Shown here: piece after piece, positions 17,812-26,391 of the stretch
Layout: every line of letters starts with the position of its first letter
Numbering within the stretch: position 1 is the stretch's first letter
Assembly: GCF_014845115.1 (NCBI RefSeq)
Contig: NZ_NKUI01000012.1
Span: 1-39,648 of the forward strand
Reading direction: 5' to 3'
Length of the DNA: 39,648 bases
Source: Methylorubrum zatmanii
GTDB taxonomy: Bacteria; Pseudomonadota; Alphaproteobacteria; Rhizobiales; Beijerinckiaceae
The notes under the pieces: generated by a model
The model's database searches: none
Told to the model about the DNA's origin: nothing
What the model saw: the letters and a program-made list of their open reading frames with translations, nothing else
Made by a program: the position numbers and the translations under genes

Positions 17812-18072
17812 GGGCCCCTCTCCGGCCGCGACGCAATCTTCCCCACAGAATCCAGCCCGCAGGAGCCAGGCCAAGGTTCGCGCGTCTCTGCTTTAGGTCC
17901 TTGTTTTAACGAGGTGTTTGACGCCGGACCGGGATTCGCCCCGGCAAAGAGCGCTCTGGCGGAGCCCGCAACGCATGGTATGGTGCGTGCACACTTGCCC
18001 TCCGCCGAAATCCGGCTTCGTCCGTTGCCGGTGGCGTTGTCTCAAGAAAGTTCTTCGGAAGCACCGAGCCGC

Positions 18073-18642
18073 ATGAGCATCGCATCCAAACGCGTCCGCG
18101 TCCTGTTCGACGAGGCGGCCATCGCCAAGCGCAACGAGGAACTGGCCGCCGAGATCGTCGCGGCCAACCCCGAGAACCTGCTCGTCGTCGCGGTGCTCAA
18201 GGGCAGCTTCATGTTCGCCGCCGACTTGCTGCGCGCGCTCCACCGGGCCGGGCTCTCGCCGCAGGTCGAATTCGTCCACCTGTCGAGCTACCGCACCTCG
18301 ACCGTCTCCTCCGGTCAGGTCGAGATCCTGCGCGACGTGCAGAGCGAGGTACGCGGGCGCGACGTGCTGCTGATCGACGACATCCTCGAATCCGGCCGCA
18401 CCGTCGTCTTCGCCAAGGATCTCCTGATGGCCCGGGGCGCCAAGCGCGTGCTGACCGCCGTGCTGCTGGAGAAGCCGGGCAAGCGGGCGGTGACGATCGA
18501 TGCGGATTTCGTCGGCTTCACCTGCCCCGACGTGTTCGTGGTGGGCTACGGCATGGATGCGGCCCACGCCTTCCGCCAGCTCCCCTTTGTCGGCCTCGTC
18601 GATTACGACAGCAGCGACGCGGACCTGTTCGGCGGCACCTGA
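18073..18642 (+). CDS. hpt: Hypoxanthine phosphoribosyltransferase
   Basis: This 189-aa cytoplasmic enzyme salvages hypoxanthine (and often guanine) to the nucleotide using PRPP. The PRPP-binding loop VLLIDDILESGRTV is intact, with the earlier VAVLKGSFMFAADL and the C-terminal FVVGYGMD elements of the type I phosphoribosyltransferase HPRT group. The start at 18073 (MSIASKR) fits the family; the frame is open upstream to 17914, but this lacks family similarity. A 261-bp spacer before it holds no recognisable gene. It is followed by a dispersed palindrome and a CpdR-like receiver gene. Confidence 0.92.
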   Translation: MSIASKRVRVLFDEAAIAKRNEELAAEIVAANPENLLVVAVLKGSFMFAADLLRALHRAGLSPQVEFVHLSSYRTSTVSSGQVEILRDVQSEVRGRDVLLIDDILESGRTVVFAKDLLMARGAKRVLTAVLLEKPGKRAVTIDADFVGFTCPDVFVVGYGMDAAHAFRQLPFVGLVDYDSSDADLFGGT

Positions 18643-18778
18643 GCGCGCCGGCTCGAATTCCCGATAAATCCGCGACACTTCCGTAGAATCGGCCGTCGAG
18701 GGAACTCCGTTGGCGCGGGATGCTTGACAGGCCGTGCGCCCGCGCAGTCACTCAAGCCACCTGATCGGCTTTTGTTTT

Positions 18779-18825
18779 GCATCGTCTTTACCAGACAAGC
18801 CGGTAGGCGCCTTTCGGGACGATGC
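18779..18825. repeat. Dispersed palindrome, copy 3
   Basis: A 47-nt element with perfect 8-bp arms GCATCGTC (18779-18786) and GACGATGC (18818-18825). Its centre holds CCGGTAGG followed by CGCCTTTCGG, like copy 2. It ends 30 bp before the CpdR-like gene start and so lies in its leader or promoter region. Confidence 0.65.
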
Positions 18826-18854
18826 TTGAGAGGAATGGGAGAGGACGTCCGGTC

Positions 18855-19220
18855 ATGGCGCGCATCCTGCTCGTGGATGACGAGGATACGATACGCGGCT
18901 TCCTCAAGCGGGGGCTGGAGCTGGACGGTCACACGGTGATCACGGCCATCGACGGCAGCGACGGCCTGGACCGGCTCTCGGAATCCGCCGGCGGCTTCGA
19001 CCTGATGCTGACCGACATCCGCATGCCGTTGATGGACGGCATCGCCCTCGCCCTCGCGGCCAAGCGCGATTATCCCGATCTGACGATCCTGCTGATGACG
19101 GGCTTCGCCGATCAGCGCGAACGCGCCCGCGGCCTCGATGCCATCGTGACCGACGTGCTGACCAAGCCGTTCTCCCTGGCCGATCTGCGCTCGACCGTGA
19201 CGCGGGCCCTGGCGGCCTGA
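18855..19220 (+). CDS. Single-domain response regulator, CpdR-like
   Basis: A 121-aa lone receiver with the acidic pair in LLVDDED, D54 in LMLTDIRMPLMDG, the switch Thr in LLMTGF and Lys in LTKPF. The N-terminus MARILLVDDEDTIRGFL and the closing DLRSTVTRALAA resemble CpdR, the alphaproteobacterial regulator that, when unphosphorylated, directs ClpXP to cell-cycle substrates. The C-terminal tail is shorter and some CpdR features cannot be confirmed, so it is called CpdR-like without a symbol. GGGAGAGGA upstream supports the ATG at 18855. It is monocistronic and preceded by a dispersed palindrome. Confidence 0.82.
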   Translation: MARILLVDDEDTIRGFLKRGLELDGHTVITAIDGSDGLDRLSESAGGFDLMLTDIRMPLMDGIALALAAKRDYPDLTILLMTGFADQRERARGLDAIVTDVLTKPFSLADLRSTVTRALAA

Positions 19221-19332
19221 CGCCGGTTCCGGTGACTCAGGCCGGAGACGGCATCGGCCAACCCGCACCGCTTCCGCGACTGGACGACGTCCCTTACCCG
19301 GAAGGGGAAAGATCGGATGTCGCCTCCGATGG

Positions 19333-19848
19333 TCAATTCATCTGCCAGATGGTCCCGTTCAACAGGCAGGCGAAGCTGACCCAGGCGGCGTAGGGCACGA
19401 GCAGCCACGCGGCGGCACGGTCGAAGCGCCAGGACAGGCGGATCGTCCACAGGATCATCGCCAGCATCGCCACCGCCACGATCAGGGCGAGGCCGAGTTC
19501 GTGGGCGGCGAAGAAAACTGGCGTCCAAGCGGCGTTGAGGGCGAGCTGTGCCGCGAAGGCCGCGAGCGCCAGCCACCATGCCCGGCGCGCCGGCCCCTGC
19601 ACCGGCCGGGCCCCCAGCAGGCGCCACAGCGAGACGGCGATCATCGCGTAGAGGATGGTCCAGGCCAGCGGGAACACCCAGTTCGGAGGGTTGAAGGCCG
19701 GCTTCCGGATGGTCGTGTACCATTCCTCGATGTTCGCGCCGGTCGAGAGCGAGCCGATGGCCGTCACCAGGGCGACCGGCAGGATCGCGGCGGCGAGCCG
19801 GGGAAGCGGCGGCAGGGCCGGCCGCTCGGGGATGTCCAGGGCGCTCAT
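19333..19848 (-). CDS. tspO: TspO/MBR family tryptophan-rich sensory protein
   Basis: TspO (171 aa) is a five-helix membrane protein that binds porphyrins and related ligands; in photosynthetic alphaproteobacteria it tunes pigment gene expression to oxygen. The family blocks are present: WYTTIRKPAFNPPNWVFPLAW, LNAAWTPVFF and the C-terminal PYAAWVSFACLLNGTIWQMN. Tryptophans are plentiful, as expected. The protein has about 20 more N-terminal residues than minimal TspO. It is divergent from the PLP-enzyme gene, with 97 bp between. Confidence 0.92.
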   Translation of the reverse strand: MSALDIPERPALPPLPRLAAAILPVALVTAIGSLSTGANIEEWYTTIRKPAFNPPNWVFPLAWTILYAMIAVSLWRLLGARPVQGPARRAWWLALAAFAAQLALNAAWTPVFFAAHELGLALIVAVAMLAMILWTIRLSWRFDRAAAWLLVPYAAWVSFACLLNGTIWQMN

Positions 19849-19945
19849 GCGCTGTGCAAAGCTCCGTTCGTTATTTCCCTGCCTTGCCCGCCGGGACGGA
19901 TTCGCTCAAGCCAAGGACCAATCCCGATAGCGGACGAGGTCATCC

Positions 19946-21169
19946 ATGAGCCGGTCCAACGCGCCCCACGGCGATCCGGATGCAGTGCAGCCCGCGCATC
20001 CTGATCTGTCGCCTGAGGAATGGACCCCGCGCACGCTGGCGGCCCAGGCGCTCGGGCGGATCGAACCCGTGACGCGGGCGGTGGTGCCGCCGCTCCATCT
20101 CTCGACCACCTATCTGCGCGATCCCGACAACGCCTATCGCTCCGGCTTCTCCTATGCCCGGCCGGACAACGCCACGGCGCGGGAGGCGGAGGACGTGATC
20201 GCCGCCCTCGAACGGGCTGAGGCCGGGTCCCTGCTGTTCAGCTCCGGCATGGCCGCGGCGGCGGCCGTGTTCTGCGCCCTGGAGCGCGGCGACCACGTGG
20301 TGGCGCCCGAGGTGATGTATTGGGGCCTGCGACGCTGGCTGCGCCAGGAGGCGCCGCGCCTCGACCTCACGGTCGATTTCGTCGCGATGGAGGATCCGGA
20401 CGCGGTGCGCGCCGCGATCCGCCCCGGCAAGACCCGTCTCGTCTGGATCGAAACGCCGGGCAACCCGCTCTGCACGGTCTCCGACATCGCCGCCATTGCG
20501 GAGATCGCCCGGGAGGCAGGCGCCCGCGTGGCGGTCGATTCCACCGCCGTCAGCCCGATCCTGACCCGGCCGCTGGCCCTCGGCGCCGACATCGTCATGC
20601 ATTCGGCTACCAAGATCCTGAACGGGCATTCGGACGTGGTAGCCGGCGTGCTGGCCGGGGCCCGCAGGGACACGTTCTGGGAACGGCTCGTCGCGATCCG
20701 CGCCGGTTGGGGCGCGATCCTCGGACCCTTCGAAGCCTATCTGCTGATGCGGGGCCTGCGGACGCTTCCCTTGCGCGTCGCGGCCCAGAACGAAGGGGCG
20801 TTGCGCCTCGCCACCCGGCTCTCCGCGCATCCCCTCGTGAGTGCGGTGCTCTATCCAGGACTCCCTGGGCATCCCGGCCACGCGGTGGCGGCCCGTCAGA
20901 TGGAGGGCGGCTTCGGCTTCATGCTGTCGATCCGGGTGGCCGGCGGCGAGGCGGCGGCCATCGACACCGCCGCGCGGGTGGCCCTGTGGAAACGGGCGAC
21001 CTCGCTCGGGGGTGTCGAGAGCCTGATCGAGCATCGCGCCTCGGTGGAGGGGCCGGGGACGCCCTGTCCGCCCGATCTGCTGCGGCTCTCCACCGGGATC
21101 GAGGATCCGGACGATCTCTTCCGCGATCTCGATGCCGCCTTGCGCGCCGCACACGGGAAAATCGGCTGA
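19946..21169 (+). CDS. Cys/Met-metabolism PLP-dependent enzyme (cystathionine gamma-synthase/beta-lyase family)
   Basis: This 407-aa fold-type I enzyme uses pyridoxal phosphate to make or break C-S bonds in trans-sulfuration. K223 in MHSATKILNGHSD is the expected Schiff-base lysine. Other family features are YARPDNATAREAED, LFSSGMAAAAAV (phosphate binding), WIETPGNPLC and the substrate-side segment LRLSTGIEDPDDLF near the end. The sequence cannot separate cystathionine gamma-synthase, beta-lyase and O-acetylhomoserine sulfhydrylase, so no symbol is given. The ATG at 19946 has GAGG about 5 nt upstream. No SAM riboswitch-like element is evident in the 97-bp leader. Confidence 0.88.
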   Translation: MSRSNAPHGDPDAVQPAHPDLSPEEWTPRTLAAQALGRIEPVTRAVVPPLHLSTTYLRDPDNAYRSGFSYARPDNATAREAEDVIAALERAEAGSLLFSSGMAAAAAVFCALERGDHVVAPEVMYWGLRRWLRQEAPRLDLTVDFVAMEDPDAVRAAIRPGKTRLVWIETPGNPLCTVSDIAAIAEIAREAGARVAVDSTAVSPILTRPLALGADIVMHSATKILNGHSDVVAGVLAGARRDTFWERLVAIRAGWGAILGPFEAYLLMRGLRTLPLRVAAQNEGALRLATRLSAHPLVSAVLYPGLPGHPGHAVAARQMEGGFGFMLSIRVAGGEAAAIDTAARVALWKRATSLGGVESLIEHRASVEGPGTPCPPDLLRLSTGIEDPDDLFRDLDAALRAAHGKIG

Positions 21170-21247
21170 CGACGGGTGATTTTTGTGGGCAGAGGCGCCC
21201 GGTTGCGCCTGTCCGTGCGTTGTCGGGGCACCGAGCCTCGAACCGTG

Positions 21248-21727
21248 ATGCGACCCGCCATGACGCACCGCTCCGCCCTTCTCGCCGCCCTCCTTTTCGG
21301 CGGCGCCTTCGCCGTGGGCGCGGCCCGCGCCGATGATGGCCCACCGAATCTCGACGTCGAGGCCACCTGCAGATCCGCCGAACGGGCGCAGGTGAGCCTC
21401 AACGACAACGCCAACAAGGATGCCTGCCTCCATTCCGAGCGCGACGCCCAGGCGGATCTGAAGAAGCGCTGGAACCAGTTTCCGGCGGCGGCCAAGTCCC
21501 AGTGCTCGAACCAGTTTCAGGCCGGCGGCTTCCCCTCCTATGTCGAGCTGATCACCTGCCTGGAACTCGCGAGCGGCACCGTACCGGCCCAACCGTCCCA
21601 AGGCGGGTCGGCGACCTCCGATGTCGGCGGCAAAACGAGCGGCGGCCGCAAGCAGGGCAGCACCCTCACCCGCGAGCCGTCGCCCGCACAACGCACCAAC
21701 CCGATCGAGGTGCTGCAGGACCGTTAG
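21248..21727 (+). CDS. Secreted four-cysteine protein of unknown function
   Basis: The 159-aa product has a signal peptide (MTHRSALLAALLFGGAFAVG then AARA, probable cleavage after ARA). The small mature domain has four cysteines spaced as two pairs: ATCRSAE, DACLHSE, SQCSNQF and ITCLEL. The stretch GGFPSYVELITCLEL looks strongly conserved in style and I associate it with uncharacterised Rhizobiales periplasmic proteins; I know no function. The C-terminal 45 residues are Gly/Ser/Thr-rich and probably disordered. Starts at 21248 or 21260 are equally possible. It lies 78 bp after the PLP enzyme and converges with opgH. Confidence 0.65.
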   Translation: MRPAMTHRSALLAALLFGGAFAVGAARADDGPPNLDVEATCRSAERAQVSLNDNANKDACLHSERDAQADLKKRWNQFPAAAKSQCSNQFQAGGFPSYVELITCLELASGTVPAQPSQGGSATSDVGGKTSGGRKQGSTLTREPSPAQRTNPIEVLQDR

Positions 21728-21750
21728 CGGGTCATCCCGAGAAAGACCCC

Positions 21751-21771
21751 TCGGCTTCTCCGAGAAGCCGA
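21751..21771. terminator. Bidirectional terminator-like hairpin
   Basis: TCGGCTTCTC (21751-21760) and GAGAAGCCGA (21762-21771) are perfect 10-bp reverse complements. They lie between the convergent four-cysteine protein gene and opgH, 24 bp past one stop and 27 bp past the other. Runs of C and G flank it rather than U, so termination may be intrinsic but weak. Confidence 0.6.
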
Positions 21772-21797
21772 AGGGCTGGGCTGTTGCGGGGCGAGGC

Positions 21798-23729
21798 TCA
21801 GTGCAGGGTCGGCGCGCCGGCCTCGTCGATGGCAGCGGGCAGCCACGTGGCGGATTCCCCGGCCGTGATCGCGGCGGAGCCGGCCATCCGGCCCTGATGC
21901 AGCTCGACCAGCTCCGGGGCGGGGCGGGTATCGTCCTGAGTGAGGAACAGGCCGCTCGCCTTCGAGGCGAGGCCGAGGCGGGTGCTGCTGGTGAGCACGC
22001 TCTGCGCCGGGCTCGTCAGCAGGGCCAGGGCGATCGGAGCCATCCACAGGGCGAGAAGGGTGTCGCCGGAGACGGCCAGCATCACGGCGAGTGCCCCGCC
22101 CGCCGCGATCGCGTCGCTCTGGAGGCGGATCGCCTCCGACCAGGGCACGCTGCGGTCGTCGCGGGCCTGGGAATCCCAGCGGACAACCCGGCCGAAGAAC
22201 GTCGTGATGACCGCGCCCGCCGCGAACAGCGCCATCACCGGCCAGAGCAGCACCCAGATCGCCTGCTCCAGCGCCGCGCTGACGAGGAGCGAGCCGGCGC
22301 CGCCGAAATCCGCCCGGCGTTCGCGGGAGGCGAGCACGTAGCCGAGGCTCAGGAGCTTCGGCAGGGCCATGACGGCGATGACGAGGGCGGCGAGCGCCCA
22401 GGCGGCCGGGTTGGCGCCGTCGATCCCGTAGCCGATCAGGCCGAGTTCGCCGGAGCGCGCCGCCTGCCACGTGCCCAGCGCCAGGAAGGCGATCCAGAGC
22501 GGGTAGACGCAATAGCCCAGGATGCCGACGCCGAGATGCCAGCGGCTGGCGCCGAGCAGCCCCTTCATCGGCAGTACGCGGATATGCTGCAGGTTGCCCT
22601 GGCACCAGCGCCGCTCGCGGCCGAGCAGGTCGATCAGGTTGGTCGGCATCTCCTCCCAGGTGCCCCCCATCTCCGGCAGCAGGCGCACCTCCCAGCCGGC
22701 GCGGCGCAGCAGCGCCCCCTCGCCGATGTCGTGGCAGAGGATCTCCCCCCCGAGCGGCGGCTTGCCCGACAGCACGGGAAGCTCGGCATTGTTGGCGAAG
22801 GCCTCCACGCGCAGGATCGCGTTGTGGCCCCAATAGGAGCCGTCCGGCCCCTGCCATGTCTCCAGGCAGCGCAGCGACAGCGGCGCGTAGAGGCGCACGG
22901 CGAATTGCTGGATGCGGGCGAACAGCGTGTCGCGGCCGGCGGCGTAGGAGACGGTCTGGATCAGGCCGAGACGGGGATTCTCTTCCATCAGCCGGGCGAG
23001 GCGGCGCATGGCGGCCCCGGTCATCAGGCTGTCGGCATCGAGCACGATCATGAAATCGTATTCGGGCCCGTAGGTCTCGCAGAATTCGGCGATGTTGCCG
23101 GCCTTGCGGCCGGTATTCTCGGTGCGGCGCCGGTAGCGGATACGCGGCATGCCCCGGCCCTCGCGCCGGGCCCAGGCCTGGATGCGGGTGAATTCATGCT
23201 CCTCGACCGCGCTGATCGCGCCCTCGCGGGTATCCGAGAGGACGAAGATGTCGATGTCCGAGCCGTCGCCACCTTCGCGCTGGAGCGAGCGGGCCATCAC
23301 CCGGATCGCCGAGAACACCGCGATCGGATCTTCCGCATGGATCGCCACCACGGCGGCGGTGCGGCTGAGCCCGGTGGGACGGCTGGAGATCGTGGCGGCG
23401 CGCCGTTCGAGCGCCGAGAGGGCGCGGTCGCCCAGCAGCGCGGTGACGAGACCGTAGATGTACTGCCACGCGGTGAAGGACTGCCACGCCATCAGCACGA
23501 CGAACAGCCCGAGCACGCCGCGCGCGAGCCAGGTTTCCGGCGGCCCGTAGGCAGCGACCGCCAGGGCGGCGATCAGCGCGGCGGTCGCCACGGTCGGCAG
23601 GGCGAGGGCGAGGCGACGCAGCCGGAACGAGGCCGGCCGCAACGCCGGGCCCGCGCCCCTCGGCCGGGCTTGGACACCGGCCCCCGTCTCGACGGTGCGC
23701 TCCGCCTGCGGCAAGTCTGGGCTGGACAT
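21798..23729 (-). CDS. opgH: Glucans biosynthesis glucosyltransferase H
   Basis: OpgH/MdoH (643 aa) is the inner-membrane glucosyltransferase that polymerises UDP-glucose into osmoregulated periplasmic glucan backbones. Two N-terminal membrane helices are followed by a GT2 catalytic domain with MIVLDADSLMTG (the DxD-type metal site), QGPDGSYWGHNAILR, ILCHDIGEGALLRRAG and RERRWCQGNLQH (the Q/RxxRW-like acceptor motif). Several more membrane helices follow. The ATG at 23729 was chosen; the frame runs to 23846 but would overlap opgG. It is divergent from its partner opgG rather than downstream of it, unlike the enteric opgGH operon. Confidence 0.93.
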   Translation of the reverse strand: MSSPDLPQAERTVETGAGVQARPRGAGPALRPASFRLRRLALALPTVATAALIAALAVAAYGPPETWLARGVLGLFVVLMAWQSFTAWQYIYGLVTALLGDRALSALERRAATISSRPTGLSRTAAVVAIHAEDPIAVFSAIRVMARSLQREGGDGSDIDIFVLSDTREGAISAVEEHEFTRIQAWARREGRGMPRIRYRRRTENTGRKAGNIAEFCETYGPEYDFMIVLDADSLMTGAAMRRLARLMEENPRLGLIQTVSYAAGRDTLFARIQQFAVRLYAPLSLRCLETWQGPDGSYWGHNAILRVEAFANNAELPVLSGKPPLGGEILCHDIGEGALLRRAGWEVRLLPEMGGTWEEMPTNLIDLLGRERRWCQGNLQHIRVLPMKGLLGASRWHLGVGILGYCVYPLWIAFLALGTWQAARSGELGLIGYGIDGANPAAWALAALVIAVMALPKLLSLGYVLASRERRADFGGAGSLLVSAALEQAIWVLLWPVMALFAAGAVITTFFGRVVRWDSQARDDRSVPWSEAIRLQSDAIAAGGALAVMLAVSGDTLLALWMAPIALALLTSPAQSVLTSSTRLGLASKASGLFLTQDDTRPAPELVELHQGRMAGSAAITAGESATWLPAAIDEAGAPTLH

Positions 23730-23763
23730 GGTGGGCGTCGACACTCGCGGGAGAGATGAAGGG
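23730..23763. promoter_or_regulatory. Very short divergent opgH-opgG promoter region
   Basis: Only 34 bp separate the chosen opgH and opgG start codons. This is too little for two complete promoters, so each promoter must reach into the other gene's 5' coding region or one start must lie further in. GGGAG at about 23749 is the likely opgG ribosome site. Confidence 0.35.
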
Positions 23764-25410
23764 ATGCCAGGACCATCGGACGCGGACAACGAGGCGCCCG
23801 AGAGTGTGGGGGTCTCGCGGCGGGATGTCATCCGCAGCGCCCTCACCGCTACAGCCGGCTTGAGCGTTGCTAGTGTTCTCGATCTGAATGCCGCCAGAAC
23901 GATGGCTCAACCACGCGAAAACGCTTCATCGACGGACCGGCCGATCACATTCGAGCGGGTTGCCGCCCGCGCCGAAGACTTGGCGCGCGCCGGCTATCGT
24001 CCTGCGGCCGACGATCTGCCGGCGGAGTTGGCCGGGCTGAACTATGACGGATTCCAGGCCATCCGCTTCCGCCCCGAGGCGAGCCTGCGGCTCGGCCCGC
24101 GCTTCTCGCTGCAGATGTTCCATCGCGGCGGCCTGCATGCCAAGCGAGTGGAGATCTCTCTCCAATCGCCCGAGGGCGGGGTGCGGCCCCTCGCCTACGA
24201 TCCGTCGCTGTTCGACCTCGGGCCGGAACTCCAGGGCCGCCGCTACCCCGCTTCCCTCGGCTTCGCGGGCTTTCGCATCGCTCACACCTTCGATGCGGCG
24301 AGGCCGGACGACCACGAGGAATTCCTCGTCTTCCTCGGCGCCTCCTATTTCCGCCTCAGGGGGCGGAACCAGACCTACGGCCTCTCGGCCCGCGGCATCG
24401 CCGTCGATACCGGGCTGCCGAGCGGCGAGGAGTTTCCCGATCTCACCACCTTCTGGATCGACGAGCCGCGCGCGGATGCCGCCTCACTCACGATCCTGGC
24501 GCTCCTCGACGGGCCGAGCCTGACAGGCGCCTATCGCTTCACCGTGACGCCGGGCGACTCGTCGGCGGTGGCGGTGGAGACGGCCCTGTTCCCCCGTCGA
24601 CGCATCGCCGCCCTCGGCCTCGCGCCGCTGACCAGCATGTTCCTCCATGGCGAGAACGGGCCGGGGGTACGGGGAGCCGAGCCCTTCGACGATTTCCGCC
24701 CGCAGGTGCACGATTCCGATGGGCTTCTGGTGCAGACGCCCGGCGACCGGCTGTGGCGCCCCCTGGTCAACGGCCGGCCGGCGCCGCAGATCTCGGCCTT
24801 CCGCGCGAGCCCGCTCGAAGGGTTCGGGCTGCTGCAGAGGGAGCGGCGCTTCGCGGCCTATCTCGACGTCCAGGCCCGGCACGAGGACCGGCCGGGCCTC
24901 TGGGTGACCCCTCAGGGCAGCGGCTTCGGCGCCGGCGCCGTGCGGCTGTTCGAGATCCCGTCCCGGACCGAGGCGACCGACAACATCGTGGCCGCCTTCG
25001 TGCCCGAGGCGCCGGTGGAGGCGGGCCGGCCGTTGCGACTCGGCTACGCCCTTGCCACCGTCGGCGCGGAGCCGTCGCCGCCGCTCGCGCGGGTGGTGTC
25101 GACCCGGGTCGGCTCCGCCGAGCGGTTGCGCCCAAGTAACCCGCCGACGCCGCAGCGGCGCCTCTACGTCATCGATTTCGAGGGGCCGGGCCTGCCGGAC
25201 GATCCGACAGCGGACATCGCGGTGGCGCTGTCGGCGAGCGCGGGCGCCTTCGTCGAGCCCTATGCCGAGCGGGTGCCGCAGACCGGCGGCTGGCGTCTCT
25301 ACGCCGAATTCCGCCCACCGGATCCCTGGCCGGCGGGTGACGTGGTACTGCGCGCCCGCCTCGCCCATGCCGGGCGGGTGATCACCGAGACGTGGGATGC
25401 GGTCGCCTGA
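23764..25410 (+). CDS. Glucan biosynthesis protein OpgG/OpgD family (Tat-exported)
   Basis: The product (548 aa) is a periplasmic protein that takes part in forming or branching osmoregulated periplasmic glucans made by OpgH. A twin-arginine signal is clear: SRRDVIRSALTATAGLS in residues 18-34, with an AQ site near 60. The mature part shows the MdoG pattern: FERVAARAEDLARAGYRP, LNYDGFQAIRF, RLGPRFSLQMFH, ASYFRLRGRNQTYGLSARGIAVDTG and DNIVAAFVPEAPVEAG. Tat export is a feature of the OpgD paralogue rather than OpgG, which is exported by Sec, so either name could fit. It is followed by a PRC-barrel protein gene after 69 bp. Confidence 0.88.
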   Translation: MPGPSDADNEAPESVGVSRRDVIRSALTATAGLSVASVLDLNAARTMAQPRENASSTDRPITFERVAARAEDLARAGYRPAADDLPAELAGLNYDGFQAIRFRPEASLRLGPRFSLQMFHRGGLHAKRVEISLQSPEGGVRPLAYDPSLFDLGPELQGRRYPASLGFAGFRIAHTFDAARPDDHEEFLVFLGASYFRLRGRNQTYGLSARGIAVDTGLPSGEEFPDLTTFWIDEPRADAASLTILALLDGPSLTGAYRFTVTPGDSSAVAVETALFPRRRIAALGLAPLTSMFLHGENGPGVRGAEPFDDFRPQVHDSDGLLVQTPGDRLWRPLVNGRPAPQISAFRASPLEGFGLLQRERRFAAYLDVQARHEDRPGLWVTPQGSGFGAGAVRLFEIPSRTEATDNIVAAFVPEAPVEAGRPLRLGYALATVGAEPSPPLARVVSTRVGSAERLRPSNPPTPQRRLYVIDFEGPGLPDDPTADIAVALSASAGAFVEPYAERVPQTGGWRLYAEFRPPDPWPAGDVVLRARLAHAGRVITETWDAVA

Positions 25411-25479
25411 GCGCCGATGAACTGCCGGGGCCGCCGGCCGTTAACCGGGCGACGATCACCACTGACCCCGGAGACAAGG

Positions 25480-26112
25480 ATGCGCCTCAGGCTGTCCGGC
25501 GCGCCGTCGGCCGCGCTCACTTTCGCAGGCCTCGCGCTGCAGCTCGCCCTGTCCTCGGCGCCCGCTTACGCCGAGGCGGCGCCGCGCTTCATCACGCAGC
25601 CGGAGGCCGGAACCCTGCGCGGCTCGAAGGTGATCGGCGTCGGCGTGGTCGGGGCGGATCATGTCCGTGTCGGCAAGATCGAGGACGTCCTCCTCGACGG
25701 GGCCGGCCGGGTCCAGGCCGTGGTGATCGGCGTGGGCGGTTTCCTTGGCGTCGGCGAGAAATACGTCGCCGTTCCCTTCGACCAATTGGCCTGGAATTTC
25801 GGCGACGTGCCCCTCACCGGGGGCGCGTCCTCGGTGGCGACGGTCGATGACGCACCGGGCCGCAAGGCCGCCGACAAGGCGGGCCCCGAGACGATGCCGG
25901 GTTCCCAGGTGTCTCCCGAGGTGCTGGGCGCGGTTCAGAACCAGCAGAGCGGCCGGGTGACGGAGGCCACTGGTTCGGTCGAGCCGAAGCGATCCGATTC
26001 AGAGCCCGCGACCGTTCTCGTCGGCAGCGACCTGATCCATGCGGAGGTGCGCCTGACCAAGGCGCAGCTCAACGACGCGCCGGCCTTCAGCTTCGACAAG
26101 CCGGCGCGATAG
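25480..26112 (+). CDS. Secreted PRC-barrel domain protein
   Basis: The 210-aa product has an N-terminal signal peptide (hydrophobic stretch to APAYAEA) and a PRC-barrel domain around residues 45-110: GTLRGSKVIGVGVVGADHVRVGKIEDVLLDG, then VQAVVIGVGGFLGVGEKYVAVPFDQL. PRC-barrels occur in the photosynthetic reaction centre H subunit and in RimM; exported versions are frequent in Rhizobiales, with unknown roles. The C-terminal half is Glu/Lys/Ser-rich, ending LTKAQLNDAPAFSFDKPAR. AAGG just upstream supports the ATG at 25480. It probably forms a unit with the next small gene (36-bp gap). Confidence 0.75.
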   Translation: MRLRLSGAPSAALTFAGLALQLALSSAPAYAEAAPRFITQPEAGTLRGSKVIGVGVVGADHVRVGKIEDVLLDGAGRVQAVVIGVGGFLGVGEKYVAVPFDQLAWNFGDVPLTGGASSVATVDDAPGRKAADKAGPETMPGSQVSPEVLGAVQNQQSGRVTEATGSVEPKRSDSEPATVLVGSDLIHAEVRLTKAQLNDAPAFSFDKPAR

Positions 26113-26148
26113 GGAACGAGAGCCGCGTTCAGGGGAGTTTCGCGTATC

Positions 26149-26391
26149 ATGAGACACGCCGTCCTCGCCGTCTTCGGCTGGCTCGCCAGTCTGAATCTGG
26201 CCCTCGCCCAGGCCACCAACCCCGCCCCGCCGATCTCCGAGACCGGACCTTCCGGTTCGAGTTCGCCGGCGGCGACGGCGGCGGCCACCGACTTCAACTG
26301 GGCCTGGATCAGCGTGGTGATCGCGCTGGCCGTGTTGGTGCTGTGGATGGTTGCGCGGCGGCGCCAATCCGGCCCGCCGCCGCGCCGATAA
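26149..26391 (+). CDS. Small single-helix membrane protein
   Basis: The 80-aa product has a cleavable signal-like N-terminus (VLAVFGWLASLNLALAQA), a Ser/Ala/Pro-rich external stretch, and one membrane helix (WAWISVVIALAVLVLWMVA, about residues 51-69), ending in a basic tail (RRRQSGPPPRR) that would stay in the cytoplasm. GGGGAG lies about 10 nt before the ATG. I recognise no family. It follows the PRC-barrel gene and may share its transcript. Confidence 0.6.
   Translation: MRHAVLAVFGWLASLNLALAQATNPAPPISETGPSGSSSPAATAAATDFNWAWISVVIALAVLVLWMVARRRQSGPPPRR

Noticed and set aside
19849..19945. SAM-II-type riboswitch before the Cys/Met-metabolism enzyme
   Set aside because: The 97-bp leader lacks the conserved pseudoknot elements of that class and is short and divergent with tspO.
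21621..23759. Long plus-strand open frame opposite opgH
   Set aside because: OpgH on the minus strand has clear GT2 motifs and membrane helices; the opposite frame is compositionally biased and motif-free.
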